A DNA stretch of 11,448 bases from an uncultured Ruminococcus sp. (GCA_947167535.1 CAMVIL010000015.1:1-11448); one strand, 5' to 3'; positions 1 through 7,446 are shown, counted from the stretch's first letter. A program made the numbers and translations. The notes: generated by a model from the letters alone, not told the origin.

Positions 1-930
1 GCTCCCCTCGACAACAAACTGCCTATGGGCTTTGTGCCCGCTCAGCACCCCGACGAGGAGATCCCCGAAGATCTCGACCGCGCTTCCGTTCAGCGCTACA
101 TCGCCGAGAAGGTGTTCGGCAACGCCGATCTTGTCGAGACCTACCAGCCGAAAAGCGGCAACATCTACCGCGCCGCAGGACGCTCTACCGTTAAGGTCAA
201 GGAGACTCTCACATACAGCATACCCGTGTCGGGACACAAGACACTCTATTTCGACTGCTTCGACAGGCTGAGCAACAGCCTCACCGAGCCTGTATACAAC
301 AGCTTCTCGATCAAGACCAACGGCATGATAACCAACCTCAGCTACCCTCACAGCAAGGAAAACGGCGTGCTGAACCTCGGTGAGTTCTCCGACGAGACGG
401 TCACCGTCGAGGTCGAGGCGCTCAAGACCATCGAGGCGGCGTCCATCGGGGTATTCTCGGTAGACACCGATCTGCTGGCGAAGTCGGCGGCTGATATTCA
501 GGGAGTGGGACTTGAGGAAGTCAAGAACGGCTTCCGCGGCAGCTACACGGCTCCCGAGGCGCAGACGATATGCCTGTCGCTTCCCTACGACAGCGGCATA
601 ACCATCAGATCCAACGGCAAGAAGCTTGAGACACGCCGCACACTCAGCGCATTCACCGAGTTCGACCTGCCTGAGGGCGAGAACGACATCGAGATCAGCT
701 TCCGACCTGTGGGGCTCACTGCGGGCATTGTCATGAGCTGTGCGGGAGTACTGCTCACCGGTTGGCTGATCGCGTGGCAGAGGATACGCAAGAAGCGAGC
801 CGCCCCCGCCGAGCGTCCGCGCACCGACAAGTTCTGTCAGATAATGCTGGCTTCCACAAGCGGACTGGTAGTACTGGCGGTGTATATCGTTCCCGTGATA
901 CTGAACATCGCCTTCTGGACTGAGAACTGA
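1..930 (+). CDS. YfhO-family membrane protein, C-terminal part (5' truncated)
   Basis: The frame is open from the first base, so the true start lies left of the window; 309 residues are visible up to a TGA stop at 928-930. Most of the visible part is a beta-rich soluble domain. It ends in a motif typical of YfhO C-termini: a Leu-Pro-Tyr-Asp stretch (about residues 194-198), a Ser-Asn-Gly-Lys-Lys turn, then Leu-Pro-Glu-Gly-Glu and a Phe-Arg-Pro-Val-Gly stretch leading into a membrane helix (about residues 237-259, nt 709-777). A basic linker and a last hydrophobic helix (about residues 281-305, nt 841-915) follow. YfhO proteins are large polytopic GT-C-like membrane proteins; in Bacillus and Listeria they are linked to glycosylation of teichoic acids. 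The gene converges on the fatty-acid operon, shares its terminator and is probably functionally separate. The family call rests on the C-terminal pattern only; substrate is unknown. Confidence 0.72.
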   Translation, partial: APLDNKLPMGFVPAQHPDEEIPEDLDRASVQRYIAEKVFGNADLVETYQPKSGNIYRAAGRSTVKVKETLTYSIPVSGHKTLYFDCFDRLSNSLTEPVYNSFSIKTNGMITNLSYPHSKENGVLNLGEFSDETVTVEVEALKTIEAASIGVFSVDTDLLAKSAADIQGVGLEEVKNGFRGSYTAPEAQTICLSLPYDSGITIRSNGKKLETRRTLSAFTEFDLPEGENDIEISFRPVGLTAGIVMSCAGVLLTGWLIAWQRIRKKRAAPAERPRTDKFCQIMLASTSGLVVLAVYIVPVILNIAFWTEN

Positions 931-963
931 GAACGCTCTGCCAAGGCGCAACCTGCCACACGC

Positions 964-1017
964 AAAATAAAAAGCCTGAAAACGTTCAAAGACGTTCTCA
1001 GGCTTTGTTTTTTCTTT
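964..1017. terminator. Bidirectional intrinsic terminator
   Basis: The arms at 971-985 and 992-1006 pair over 15 positions with one A-C mismatch (980/997), closing a 6-nt loop at 986-991. The core is AAAGCCTGA against TCAGGCTTT. On the + strand the stem is followed by G and six T (1007-1013). On the - strand the A-rich run 964-973 gives the U-tract. It lies between the stop of the YfhO-type gene (930) and the acpP stop (1038), which converge, so it can end both transcripts. Confidence 0.93.
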
Positions 1018-1037
1018 AGTTAGAAAATGATAGGATA

Positions 1038-1274
1038 TTAGTCCTCGGAAACAGCGCTCTCGATGTAAGCTACGATGTCGCCTACAGACTTGATGCCCTC
1101 AACCTTCTCGTCGGGAATCTCTACGTCGAACTCATCCTCTACGGAGCTGATCAGATCAACTACGTCGAGAGAATCCGCACCGAGATCGTCAATGATCGAA
1201 GCCTCTGCGGTAACCTCGTCAGCGTCAACGTCGAGCTGGTCTACGATAATATCACGGATCTTTTCGAATACCAT
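1038..1274 (-). CDS. acpP: Acyl carrier protein AcpP
   Basis: A 78-residue, strongly acidic protein, the normal ACP size. It carries growing acyl chains on a phosphopantetheine arm and serves every Fab enzyme in this cluster. The attachment site is Ser35 in the Gly-Ala-Asp-Ser-Leu-Asp motif, and the flanking helices fit the ACP fold. The start at 1274 is chosen over an in-frame ATG at 1295 because an AAAGGAGG ribosome site (1283-1290) lies just upstream of it; the longer reading would translate that site as Lys-Lys-Glu-Val. It is the last gene of the fatty-acid operon, 46 bp after accA, and is followed by a strong terminator. A near-consensus promoter inside the accA 3' end (1369-1397) probably gives it extra independent transcription, fitting the high demand for ACP. 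Confidence 0.97.
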   Translation of the reverse strand: MVFEKIRDIIVDQLDVDADEVTAEASIIDDLGADSLDVVDLISSVEDEFDVEIPDEKVEGIKSVGDIVAYIESAVSED

Positions 1275-1282
1275 TGCAATTA

Positions 1283-1290
1283 CCTCCTTT
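1283..1290 (-). promoter_or_regulatory. Ribosome binding site of acpP
   Basis: On the - strand this reads AAAGGAGG, followed by TAATTGCA and the ATG at 1274. It is a near-perfect Shine-Dalgarno sequence with 8-nt spacing and decides the acpP start against the upstream in-frame ATG at 1295. Confidence 0.9.
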
Positions 1291-1320
1291 TTCATTTTAC
1301 TTTAGTGGGCGGGTCAGGGC

Positions 1321-2139
1321 TCAGCCCTCGGCTGTGCCCTCCTGGAACTCGCCGATCGCCCTGAATCTATTATAACGCCCATTTAGCAATTCGTCAAGCC
1401 CTTTTTGCAAATTTCTTTGCAAAGCGGCAAAAATAAATTCCGAAATGTTCTCAGCGGTCTGTTCGGGGTCGGTGTGGGCACCGCCCTCGGACTCCTCTAT
1501 CACTGCGTCGCAGACGTGGAGATCCACCAGATCGTGGGCTGTGATGTGCATGATGTCCGCCGCCTCGCGCTCGCGGGAAGCGTCCTTCCAGAGTATGGAC
1601 GCAAAGCCTCTCGGCGAGATGACCGAGTATATCGCGTTCTCAAGCATCGCAAGCTCGTCGCAGACACACATCGCCAGCGCTCCGCCCGAGCCGCCCTCGC
1701 CGAGTATAACCGATACAACGGGGGTCTTTATCTCCATAAACTCCATGATGGAACGCGCTATCGCCTCGCCCTGACCGCGCTCCTCGGCGCCGACGCCGCA
1801 GTATGCGCCCGCAGTATCTACGAGACAGATTATCGGACGGTGGAATTTCTCCGCCTGATGCGCGAGTCTCAGTGCCTTGCGGTAGCCCTCGGGATGAGGC
1901 ATACCGAAGTTGCACTGCTGGTTTTCCTCGAGAGTGCTGCCCTTGACCTGCGCTATAACGGTGACGGGCATACCTTTAAAGTAAGCCACGCCGCCCATGA
2001 TGGCGCCGTCATCGCCGAAAAGGCGGTCGCCGTGCATCTCGAAGAAGTCATCGAACAGCATGGGGATGTAGTCGCGGACGGTAGGTCTGCCCTTGGTGCG
2101 GACTATGTCCATACGCTGACTTGCTGTAAGTTCGGTCAC
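1321..2139 (-). CDS. accA: Acetyl-CoA carboxylase carboxyltransferase subunit alpha
   Basis: A 272-residue protein, the short Firmicute form (E. coli AccA is about 319). With AccD it transfers the carboxyl group from carboxybiotin on AccB to acetyl-CoA, making malonyl-CoA. Crotonase-fold signatures are visible: Phe-Asp-Asp-Phe-Phe-Glu...Gly-Asp-Arg near 29-39, Asp-Thr-Ala-Gly-Ala-Tyr at 108-113, Gly-Val-Gly-Ala-Glu-Glu-Arg-Gly-Gln at 115-123, and the glycine-rich oxyanion region Gly-Glu-Gly-Gly-Ser-Gly-Gly at 147-153. The start is GTG at 2139, overlapping the accD stop by 4 bp (GTGA), with an AGGAAGGGGG stretch upstream; translational coupling is likely. An ATG ten codons in (2112) is possible but has no good ribosome site. 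The last 30 codons are AT-rich, use unusual codons and carry the acpP promoter. Confidence 0.96.
   Translation of the reverse strand: MTELTASQRMDIVRTKGRPTVRDYIPMLFDDFFEMHGDRLFGDDGAIMGGVAYFKGMPVTVIAQVKGSTLEENQQCNFGMPHPEGYRKALRLAHQAEKFHRPIICLVDTAGAYCGVGAEERGQGEAIARSIMEFMEIKTPVVSVILGEGGSGGALAMCVCDELAMLENAIYSVISPRGFASILWKDASREREAADIMHITAHDLVDLHVCDAVIEESEGGAHTDPEQTAENISEFIFAALQRNLQKGLDELLNGRYNRFRAIGEFQEGTAEG
1369..1397 (-). promoter_or_regulatory. Near-consensus sigma-A promoter inside accA, reading to acpP
   Basis: On the - strand the -35 box is TTGACG (1397-1392) and the -10 box is a perfect TATAAT (1374-1369), separated by exactly 17 bp (1391-1375). The expected start is the A at about 1362, giving acpP a leader of about 88 nt. 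The elements are written in accA codons for the poorly conserved C-terminus. Codon use supports selection on the DNA: the three Asn codons in the last 30 residues of accA are all AAT, while the four earlier ones are all AAC. Experimental proof is absent. Confidence 0.8.
1404..1423. repeat. Two tandem TTTGCAAA palindromes upstream of the acpP promoter
   Basis: The 8-bp palindrome TTTGCAAA occurs at 1404-1411 and 1416-1423, 12 bp centre to centre, separated by TTTC. They lie at about -42 to -61 relative to the predicted acpP start, where an UP element or activator site would sit. They are inside accA codons (twice Leu-Gln), so chance from coding cannot be excluded. Confidence 0.5.
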
Positions 2140-3020
2140 TTGAATGCGCCCCCTTCCTGCGGCTTGTGGAGCTTGAGCAGGTGCGCTATCGTGCGGCGCA
2201 CACGCTTTCTCTCGACTATCATGTCAACAAATCCGTTCTTGAGCATGAACTCTGCCGACTGGAAATCGTCGGGGAGCCTCTGCTTGATGGTACCCTCGAT
2301 GACTCTGCGTCCCGCAAAGCCTATAAGCACCTTAGGCTCGGCGATGATGATATCTCCGAGGCTTGCAAAGGAAGCCGTGACGCCGCCCGTAGTGGGGTCG
2401 GTCATTACGGTTATGTACAGCAGACCCGCGTCGGAGTGTCTGCCCACAGCGCCCGAGGTCTTCGCCATCTGCATAAGAGAAACGATACCCTCCTGCATTC
2501 TGGCGCCGCCCGAAGCGGTAAACGCCACAACGGGGAGCCTCTGCTCGGTGGCGTATTCAAAAGCGCGGGCGATCTTCTCGCCGACTACCGAACCCATAGA
2601 CGCCATCATATAGTTCGAGTCCATAACGATAATAACTATCTCCTCGCCGCGGATCTTAGCCTTGCCGGTAAGCACTGCGTCCTTGAGTCCTGTCTTTTCT
2701 CTCAGAGCCGCCTGCTTCTCCTCATAATCGGGGAAGTCTATCGGGTTCTTGGACACCATATCCTTGTCGAACTCCTCAAAGCTCTCCTTATCTATGGTGA
2801 TGTCGAGGCGCTCGCGTGCCGAGAGGCGGGAGTGGTAGTTGCATCTGGGGCACACCTTGCCGTTGGCGACAAAGTCCTCCATGAATGTATTATTGGAACA
2901 GCGGGGGCACTTGAACAGCAGTCCCTTGGGGATGTTGGTCTTGTGCCTCTTGCTCGGCTCATCGCCGCTGTCGCTGTTGAATCTCGTCTTTACTACGGAA
3001 AACAGATCTTCTAACTGCAT
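2136..3020 (-). CDS. accD: Acetyl-CoA carboxylase carboxyltransferase subunit beta
   Basis: A 294-residue partner of AccA in the carboxyltransferase tetramer that makes malonyl-CoA. The N-terminal four-cysteine zinc ribbon is intact: Cys38-x2-Cys41 and Cys57-x2-Cys60. The crotonase domain shows Ala-Ser-Gly-Gly-Ala-Arg-Met-Gln-Glu-Gly, then Asp-Pro-Thr-Thr-Gly-Gly-Val, and near the end the family hallmark Gly-Arg-Arg-Val-Ile-Glu followed by Leu-Pro-Asp-Asp-Phe-Gln and Gly-Phe-Val-Asp. The start ATG at 3020 has AGGAGA about 8 nt upstream. It follows accC after a 70-bp gap holding a small hairpin and overlaps accA by 4 bp, which favours equal synthesis of the two subunits. Nothing is missing or truncated. 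Confidence 0.97.
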   Translation of the reverse strand: MQLEDLFSVVKTRFNSDSGDEPSKRHKTNIPKGLLFKCPRCSNNTFMEDFVANGKVCPRCNYHSRLSARERLDITIDKESFEEFDKDMVSKNPIDFPDYEEKQAALREKTGLKDAVLTGKAKIRGEEIVIIVMDSNYMMASMGSVVGEKIARAFEYATEQRLPVVAFTASGGARMQEGIVSLMQMAKTSGAVGRHSDAGLLYITVMTDPTTGGVTASFASLGDIIIAEPKVLIGFAGRRVIEGTIKQRLPDDFQSAEFMLKNGFVDMIVERKRVRRTIAHLLKLHKPQEGGAFK

Positions 3021-3040
3021 GGTCTTTCTCCTAATTCGTT

Positions 3041-3056
3041 ATCCCCGTCGGGGGAT
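3041..3056 (-). other. Small GC-rich hairpin in the accC-accD gap
   Basis: ATCCCC (3041-3046) pairs perfectly with GGGGAT (3051-3056) around a 4-nt loop. It lies 20 bp upstream of the accD start. There is no U-run behind it on the - strand, so it is not a classical terminator. It may be a processing or stability element in the operon mRNA. Confidence 0.45.
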
Positions 3057-3090
3057 CGTACTTTTTTGCAGGTTGTTCTGCGAGCCGTTG

Positions 3091-4431
3091 TTATATCAGC
3101 TTGGTTCTGTTGAGGAAGCCGTTGTCGTAATCGCCGCGCTCGAATTCCTCGGTGCGGATAAGCTTCAGCTGGAAGTCGATATTCGTGTACACTCCGTCCA
3201 CGATAAACTCGCTCAGCGCCCACTTCATCTTGGCTATCGCCTCTGCCCTGTCCTTGCCGTGTACGATAAGCTTCGCTATCATAGAGTCGTAGTAGGGCGT
3301 TATCTCATAACCCTCATAAACCGCCGTATCTATGCGTATGCCTGGGCCTCCGGGAATGAACAGACCGTCTATCACGCCGGGGCTCGGCATGAAGTTCATC
3401 GCGGGATTTTCCGCGTTGATGCGGCACTCTATCGCGTGACCCGTGAGCTTGATGTCCTCCTGAGTGAAGGAAAGCTTCTCGCCCGCAGCGATCTTCAGCT
3501 GCTCCTTGACGATGTCGACGCCCGAGACCTCCTCGGTGATGGGGTGCTCCACCTGAATGCGGGTGTTCATCTCCATGAAGTAGAAGTTCTTGTCCTTATC
3601 AACAAGGAACTCTATGGTGCCCGCGTTCTTGTAGCCGCAGACCTTTGCCGCGGCGCAGGCTGCCCTGCCCATTGCGGCGCGGGTCTCCTCATCTATCACG
3701 GTAGAGGGCGCCTCTTCAAGCACCTTCTGATTGCGGCGCTGCATGGAGCAGTCGCGCTCGCCCAGCGACACCACGTTGCCGTAAGCGTCGGCGAGTATCT
3801 GTATCTCGATATGCTTAGGGTTAAGCACCAGCTTTTCTATGTATATCTCGTCGTTGCCGAAAGCGGTGAGCGCTTCCTGCTTGGCTGCGGCTATCTGGGG
3901 TGCCAGCTCCTCGCGGCTGTTGACTATGCGTATACCGCGTCCGCCGCCGCCTGCCGAAGCCTTGACCATTACAGGGTAGCCCATCTCCTCGGAGATGCGT
4001 ATCGCCTCGGGCATATCCTTTACCGCGCCGTCGCTTCCGGGGATAACGGGAACTCCCGCGTCCTTCATCGACTGCTTTGCCGCCGCCTTGTCGCCCAGCA
4101 TCTCAATGCTGTGGGAGTCGGGACCTATAAAGGTGATGCCGCACTTCTCGCAGGTGCGGGCGAAGCTCGCGTTTTCCGAGAGGAATCCGAAGCCGGGATG
4201 TATAGCGTCCGCGCCGGTGACCTCGCAGGCCGCGATGATGGCGCGGACATTAAGGTAGCTGTCCGAAGTCTTTGCGGGGCCTATGCAGACAGCCTCGTCG
4301 GCGATCTTGGCGTGCAGAGCGCTCCTGTCAGCCTCGGAGTAGACCGCAACGGTATGAAGACCCAGCTCGCGGCAGGCACGGATAATGCGAACCGCGATCT
4401 CACCGCGGTTGGCTATCAATACTTTTTTCAT
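3091..4431 (-). CDS. accC: Acetyl-CoA carboxylase, biotin carboxylase subunit
   Basis: A 446-residue ATP-grasp enzyme, the family's usual length (E. coli 449). It carboxylates the biotin on AccB using ATP and bicarbonate. The N-terminal domain begins with Ile-Ala-Asn-Arg-Gly-Glu-Ile. Residues matching the E. coli active site are all present, shifted by one: Lys115, Lys157, the glycine-rich loop 161-166, His208, Lys236-237 region, Glu287 and Asn289 in Met-Glu-Met-Asn-Thr-Arg, Arg291, Val294 and Glu295. The C-terminal domain ends near Asn-Arg-Thr-Lys. The start ATG at 4431 has AAGGAG about 10 nt upstream. It lies 26 bp after fabZ. A 531-codon open frame on the opposite strand is only a coding shadow of this gene. 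Confidence 0.98.
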   Translation of the reverse strand: MKKVLIANRGEIAVRIIRACRELGLHTVAVYSEADRSALHAKIADEAVCIGPAKTSDSYLNVRAIIAACEVTGADAIHPGFGFLSENASFARTCEKCGITFIGPDSHSIEMLGDKAAAKQSMKDAGVPVIPGSDGAVKDMPEAIRISEEMGYPVMVKASAGGGGRGIRIVNSREELAPQIAAAKQEALTAFGNDEIYIEKLVLNPKHIEIQILADAYGNVVSLGERDCSMQRRNQKVLEEAPSTVIDEETRAAMGRAACAAAKVCGYKNAGTIEFLVDKDKNFYFMEMNTRIQVEHPITEEVSGVDIVKEQLKIAAGEKLSFTQEDIKLTGHAIECRINAENPAMNFMPSPGVIDGLFIPGGPGIRIDTAVYEGYEITPYYDSMIAKLIVHGKDRAEAIAKMKWALSEFIVDGVYTNIDFQLKLIRTEEFERGDYDNGFLNRTKLI

Positions 4432-4457
4432 TGATGATGAACTCCTTCTAAAGTTCG

Positions 4458-4889
4458 TTATTTTATCGCAAAAGATATCTCCGCCGAGACAGCCTTCTTG
4501 CCCTCAACGGTAGCGGTGCCCTTGCCGTAGCCTACGGGACCCTTGACCTTGGTGATCTCCACCTCAAGAGTCAGCACATCGCCGGGAACGACCTGACGGC
4601 GGAACTTTGCGTTCTGTATACCGCCGAAGAAGCCGATCTTACCCTTGTTCTCGGGCATCGCCAGAAGGGCTACTGCGCCCGCCTGTGCCAGCATCTCTAT
4701 CATCAGCACGCCGGGGGTGACGGGGTACTCGGGGAAGTGACCCTTGAACCAGAAGTCCTCAGCCTTGATGTACTTGGTGGCAACAACTCTCTTGCCTACT
4801 TCAAGCTCGTTTATCTCATCTATCAGCAGAAAGGGATCTCTGTGGGGGATGATCTCCATGATCTGCTCTTTGTTCATTACTACTGCCAT
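4458..4889 (-). CDS. fabZ: 3-hydroxyacyl-ACP dehydratase FabZ
   Basis: A 143-residue hot-dog fold dehydratase that removes water from 3-hydroxyacyl-ACP to give trans-2-enoyl-ACP. The catalytic His51 sits in Gly-His-Phe-Pro-Glu-Tyr-Pro-Val and the catalytic Glu65 in Met-Ile-Glu-Met-Leu-Ala-Gln, the normal FabZ arrangement (E. coli His54/Glu68). The start ATG at 4889 is supported by AAAGGAA about 10 nt upstream; a second ATG four codons in (4877) has no comparable site. It lies 18 bp after accB and 26 bp before accC, so it is embedded among the acc genes as in Streptococcus and Lactococcus clusters. It is the only dehydratase in the window; no FabA or FabM isomerase accompanies it. Confidence 0.97.
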   Translation of the reverse strand: MAVVMNKEQIMEIIPHRDPFLLIDEINELEVGKRVVATKYIKAEDFWFKGHFPEYPVTPGVLMIEMLAQAGAVALLAMPENKGKIGFFGGIQNAKFRRQVVPGDVLTLEVEITKVKGPVGYGKGTATVEGKKAVSAEISFAIK

Positions 4890-4907
4890 GTCAAAATTCC
4901 TTTCGGC

Positions 4908-5399
4908 TTAGCCTATTATCATTACAGTCTGACCGTACTCAAGAGCGTCGCCGTCGGAAGCCAGTATCTTGCTGACTACACCGTCGCACTCGGCGCTGAT
5001 CTCATTCATGACCTTCATGGTCTCGAGAATGTAGAGTATGTCGCCCTTCTTGACCTTGCTGCCAACAGTCACGAACGGTGAAGCGTCGGGACGGGGCTTG
5101 GAATAGAAGGTGCCTACGATGGGCGCCTTGACAGCCGTGCCCTTGATGGTCTCGGGAACGGGGGTGTCGATGGGCGCAGTCATAGCCTGATTTACTGCGG
5201 GGGATACCATAGGCATACCTGCGGGAAGCATCGGTGCTGCCTGCGCGGGAGGCGGAGGCGGCGGGCACTTTTTGCCTTTTATCGTGATGCTCTGCCCGTT
5301 ATGTACCTCGAGGGTGATCTCCTCAAGCTCCTTGTCCTTTACCAACTCGGCGAGCTTTTCTATATCTTCAAATTCGATCATATTAAGGATCTTGCTCAT
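4908..5399 (-). CDS. accB: Biotin carboxyl carrier protein AccB
   Basis: A 163-residue carrier that shuttles the carboxyl group between AccC and the AccAD carboxyltransferase. The C-terminal biotinyl domain carries the biotin-accepting Lys129 in Glu-Thr-Met-Lys-Val-Met-Asn-Glu. A thumb-like insertion (Lys-Pro-Arg-Pro-Asp-Ala-Ser-Pro, about 101-108) is present, as in bacterial AccB. The N-terminal helical region (1-44) is joined by a flexible Pro/Ala-rich linker (about 45-90) that opens with Cys and six consecutive prolines. The start ATG at 5399 has GGAGGTAA 8 nt upstream of it. It lies 17 bp after fabF. A biotin ligase must be encoded elsewhere. Confidence 0.97.
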   Translation of the reverse strand: MSKILNMIEFEDIEKLAELVKDKELEEITLEVHNGQSITIKGKKCPPPPPPAQAAPMLPAGMPMVSPAVNQAMTAPIDTPVPETIKGTAVKAPIVGTFYSKPRPDASPFVTVGSKVKKGDILYILETMKVMNEISAECDGVVSKILASDGDALEYGQTVMIIG

Positions 5400-5416
5400 T
5401 TATCTTACCTCCGAAA

Positions 5417-6652
5417 TCAGTCGGTGACTTTCTTAATGCAAATGGTAGCGTTGTGTCCGCCGAAGCCCAGCGAATTTGAAAGAGCGGCGTTTACCGTCAT
5501 TTTTCTCGAACCCTCGGTGCAGTAATCGAGGTCGCACTCGGGATCGGGAGTCTCAAAGCCGATGGTCTGGTGAACGAAATCGTTCTGTACAGACAGCGCG
5601 GTAACTATCGCTTCAACTGCGCCTGCGGCACCCAGCAGATGTCCCGTCATGGACTTGGTGGAGTTGATCGCCACCTTGCGGGCAGCCTCCTCGCCGAGAG
5701 CCAGCTTGATGGCAATGGTCTCGTAAGCGTCGTTTAAGTGAGTCGAGGTGCCGTGAGCGTTAATGTAGTTCACATCTTCAGCCTTCAGACCTGCTTCGGT
5801 GTAAGCCTGCTTCATGGCAGCAGCCGCAGCCTCGCCTGTGGGAGAGGGGCTGGTCATGTGGTAAGCGTCGCCGGTAGCGCCGTAGCCTGCGATCTCAGCG
5901 TAGATCTTAGCGCCGCGTGCCTTGGCGTGCTCGTATTCCTCAAGCACCAGCATACCGCAGCCCTCGCCGAGAACGAATCCCGAACGGTTGAGGTCAAAAG
6001 GTGTGGAAGCCTTTGCCGGATCAGATTCTCTGGTGAGAGCCTTCATGTTGTTGAAGCCCGCCAGAGCGAATCTGGAGATGCAGGCCTCTGCACCGCCGGC
6101 AACGGCAACGTCAAGATAGCCGTCCTTGATCTTTCTGAAAGCCTCGCCTACAGCGTGTGTACCGGAAGCGCAGGCGGTAACGGTGGCGAAGTTGTCGCCC
6201 TTGAAGCCGGTCTTCATAGCAACAGTGCCTGCCGCCATGTTAGCGATCATCATGGGGATAAAGAACACGCTTACCTTGTCCTTCTTCTCGAGGAAGTGGC
6301 TGTGCTCCTGCTCGGTGAGGTTGAGTCCGCCAACGCCTACGCCGATGATAACGCCTGCGCGGTAGGGGTCAACGTCCTTGAAATCGCTTCCCGCGTCGGT
6401 CATAGCCTCGTTGGTAGCTACTACCGCGAACTGAGTGAAGCGGTCGAGCCTGCGGCACTCCTTCTTCTCGATAACGCCGGTAGGATCGAAATCCTTGACC
6501 TCGCCTGCGACCTTTACGTCGAAGTCGGAAGTGTCAAAGCGGCTTACAGGGCACACGCCCAGCTTTCCTGCCTTTAAATTCTCAAAAAACTCAGGTACGT
6601 TCTTGCCTATCGGGTTTACCGTACCCATACCTGTAATTACTACTCTTCTCAT
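5417..6652 (-). CDS. fabF: 3-oxoacyl-ACP synthase II (FabF)
   Basis: A 411-residue condensing enzyme that joins malonyl-ACP to acyl-ACP and so extends the chain by two carbons. The thiolase-fold active site is complete: nucleophile Cys161 in Thr-Ala-Cys-Ala-Ser-Gly, His300 in Asn-Ala-His-Gly-Thr-Ser-Thr, Lys333 and His338 in Lys-Ser-Met-Thr-Gly-His, and the gating Phe397 in Ser-Leu-Gly-Phe-Gly-Gly-His. This is the FabB/FabF type, and the length fits FabF (E. coli 413). The start ATG at 6652 has AAAAGGAGA upstream. It follows fabG by 23 bp. It is the only elongating synthase in the window, so it may cover both the saturated and unsaturated branches; that is inference. Confidence 0.98.
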   Translation of the reverse strand: MRRVVITGMGTVNPIGKNVPEFFENLKAGKLGVCPVSRFDTSDFDVKVAGEVKDFDPTGVIEKKECRRLDRFTQFAVVATNEAMTDAGSDFKDVDPYRAGVIIGVGVGGLNLTEQEHSHFLEKKDKVSVFFIPMMIANMAAGTVAMKTGFKGDNFATVTACASGTHAVGEAFRKIKDGYLDVAVAGGAEACISRFALAGFNNMKALTRESDPAKASTPFDLNRSGFVLGEGCGMLVLEEYEHAKARGAKIYAEIAGYGATGDAYHMTSPSPTGEAAAAAMKQAYTEAGLKAEDVNYINAHGTSTHLNDAYETIAIKLALGEEAARKVAINSTKSMTGHLLGAAGAVEAIVTALSVQNDFVHQTIGFETPDPECDLDYCTEGSRKMTVNAALSNSLGFGGHNATICIKKVTD

Positions 6653-6675
6653 TTTTGCTCTCCTTTTCGGGCGGC

Positions 6676-7410
6676 TTACATGGAAAGTCCGCCGGATATT
6701 TCGATGACCTGTCCCGTTACATAGCTCGCGTCCTTGGATGCCAGGAAGGATACGACGCCCGCTATCTCCTCAACGGTGCCGTAGCGGCGCATAGCTATCA
6801 TCTGGAGTATCTTTTCTTTCTGTGCGTCGGTGAGCTTGTCGGTCATGGGAGTCTTTATGAATCCGGGAGCGACAGCGTTGCAGGTGATTCCGCGGGAGCC
6901 CAGCTCCTTGGCTACCGTCTTGGTCATGCCGATGATAGCCGCCTTGGAAGCGGAGTAATTGAACTGACCGGGGTTGCCGTGCAGACCCGCAACAGAGGAA
7001 AGGTTGATTATCCTGCCCGACTTCTGCTTCATCATAACCGAGCCTGCATGCTTTGTCATGTTGAACACGCTCTTCTGGTTGACTGCGATAACGCTGTCGA
7101 AGTTCTCCTCGCTCATGCGGGCGAGCAGACCGTCGCGGGTGATGCCCGCATTGTTTACCAGAACGTCGATGGTGGCGAACTTCGCCTTGACTTCCTTCAC
7201 GAATCTCTCGCAGTCGGCATAGTCGGAAACGTCGGCGATGAAATACTCGCACATAACGCCCTCTGCCTTTATCTGCTCTACTATATCGTTATTCTCGAAC
7301 ATCGCCTCGCTGATGTCGTTGAGGGCGATGTCGTAGCCGTCCTTTGCGAGTCTCAGCGCGATAGCCGCACCGATGCCTCTTGCGGAACCTGTGATTATTG
7401 CAGTTGCCAT
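6676..7410 (-). CDS. fabG: 3-oxoacyl-ACP reductase FabG
   Basis: A 244-residue short-chain dehydrogenase that reduces 3-oxoacyl-ACP to 3-hydroxyacyl-ACP. The cofactor loop Thr-Gly-Ser-Ala-Arg-Gly-Ile-Gly is at 7-14, Asn-Asn-Ala-Gly at 86-89, and the catalytic set is Asn111, Ser139, Tyr152 and Lys156. The C-terminus (Val-Thr-Gly-Gln-Val-Ile near 231-236) is typical. An oddity is Asp32 at the end of the second beta strand, where NADPH-type FabG proteins rarely carry an acidic residue; this may mean NADH use, although Arg11 in the glycine motif is the usual NADPH-type residue. The start ATG at 7410 has GGAGGT upstream. The 116-bp gap before it is the largest in the operon. Full-length and intact. 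Confidence 0.96.
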   Translation of the reverse strand: MATAIITGSARGIGAAIALRLAKDGYDIALNDISEAMFENNDIVEQIKAEGVMCEYFIADVSDYADCERFVKEVKAKFATIDVLVNNAGITRDGLLARMSEENFDSVIAVNQKSVFNMTKHAGSVMMKQKSGRIINLSSVAGLHGNPGQFNYSASKAAIIGMTKTVAKELGSRGITCNAVAPGFIKTPMTDKLTDAQKEKILQMIAMRRYGTVEEIAGVVSFLASKDASYVTGQVIEISGGLSM

Positions 7411-7446
7411 TTTATTTCTACCTCCGTATTCGTGGTGTATTCAAAT

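Noticed and set aside
3041..3056. The accC-accD hairpin as an internal terminator
   Set aside because: There is no U-run after it on the - strand, and accD, accA and acpP continue in the same direction behind it.
2839..4434. A 531-codon open frame on the + strand opposite accC and accD, and similar long antisense frames opposite accA, fabF and fabG
   Set aside because: They mirror the GC-rich codon pattern of intact, recognisable genes on the - strand, have no ribosome sites, and their proteins show no recognisable domain.
5250..5275. The run of six proline codons in accB as a sequencing error or repeat expansion
   Set aside because: The codons keep the frame, and Pro/Ala-rich linkers are normal between the AccB N-terminal region and the biotinyl domain.
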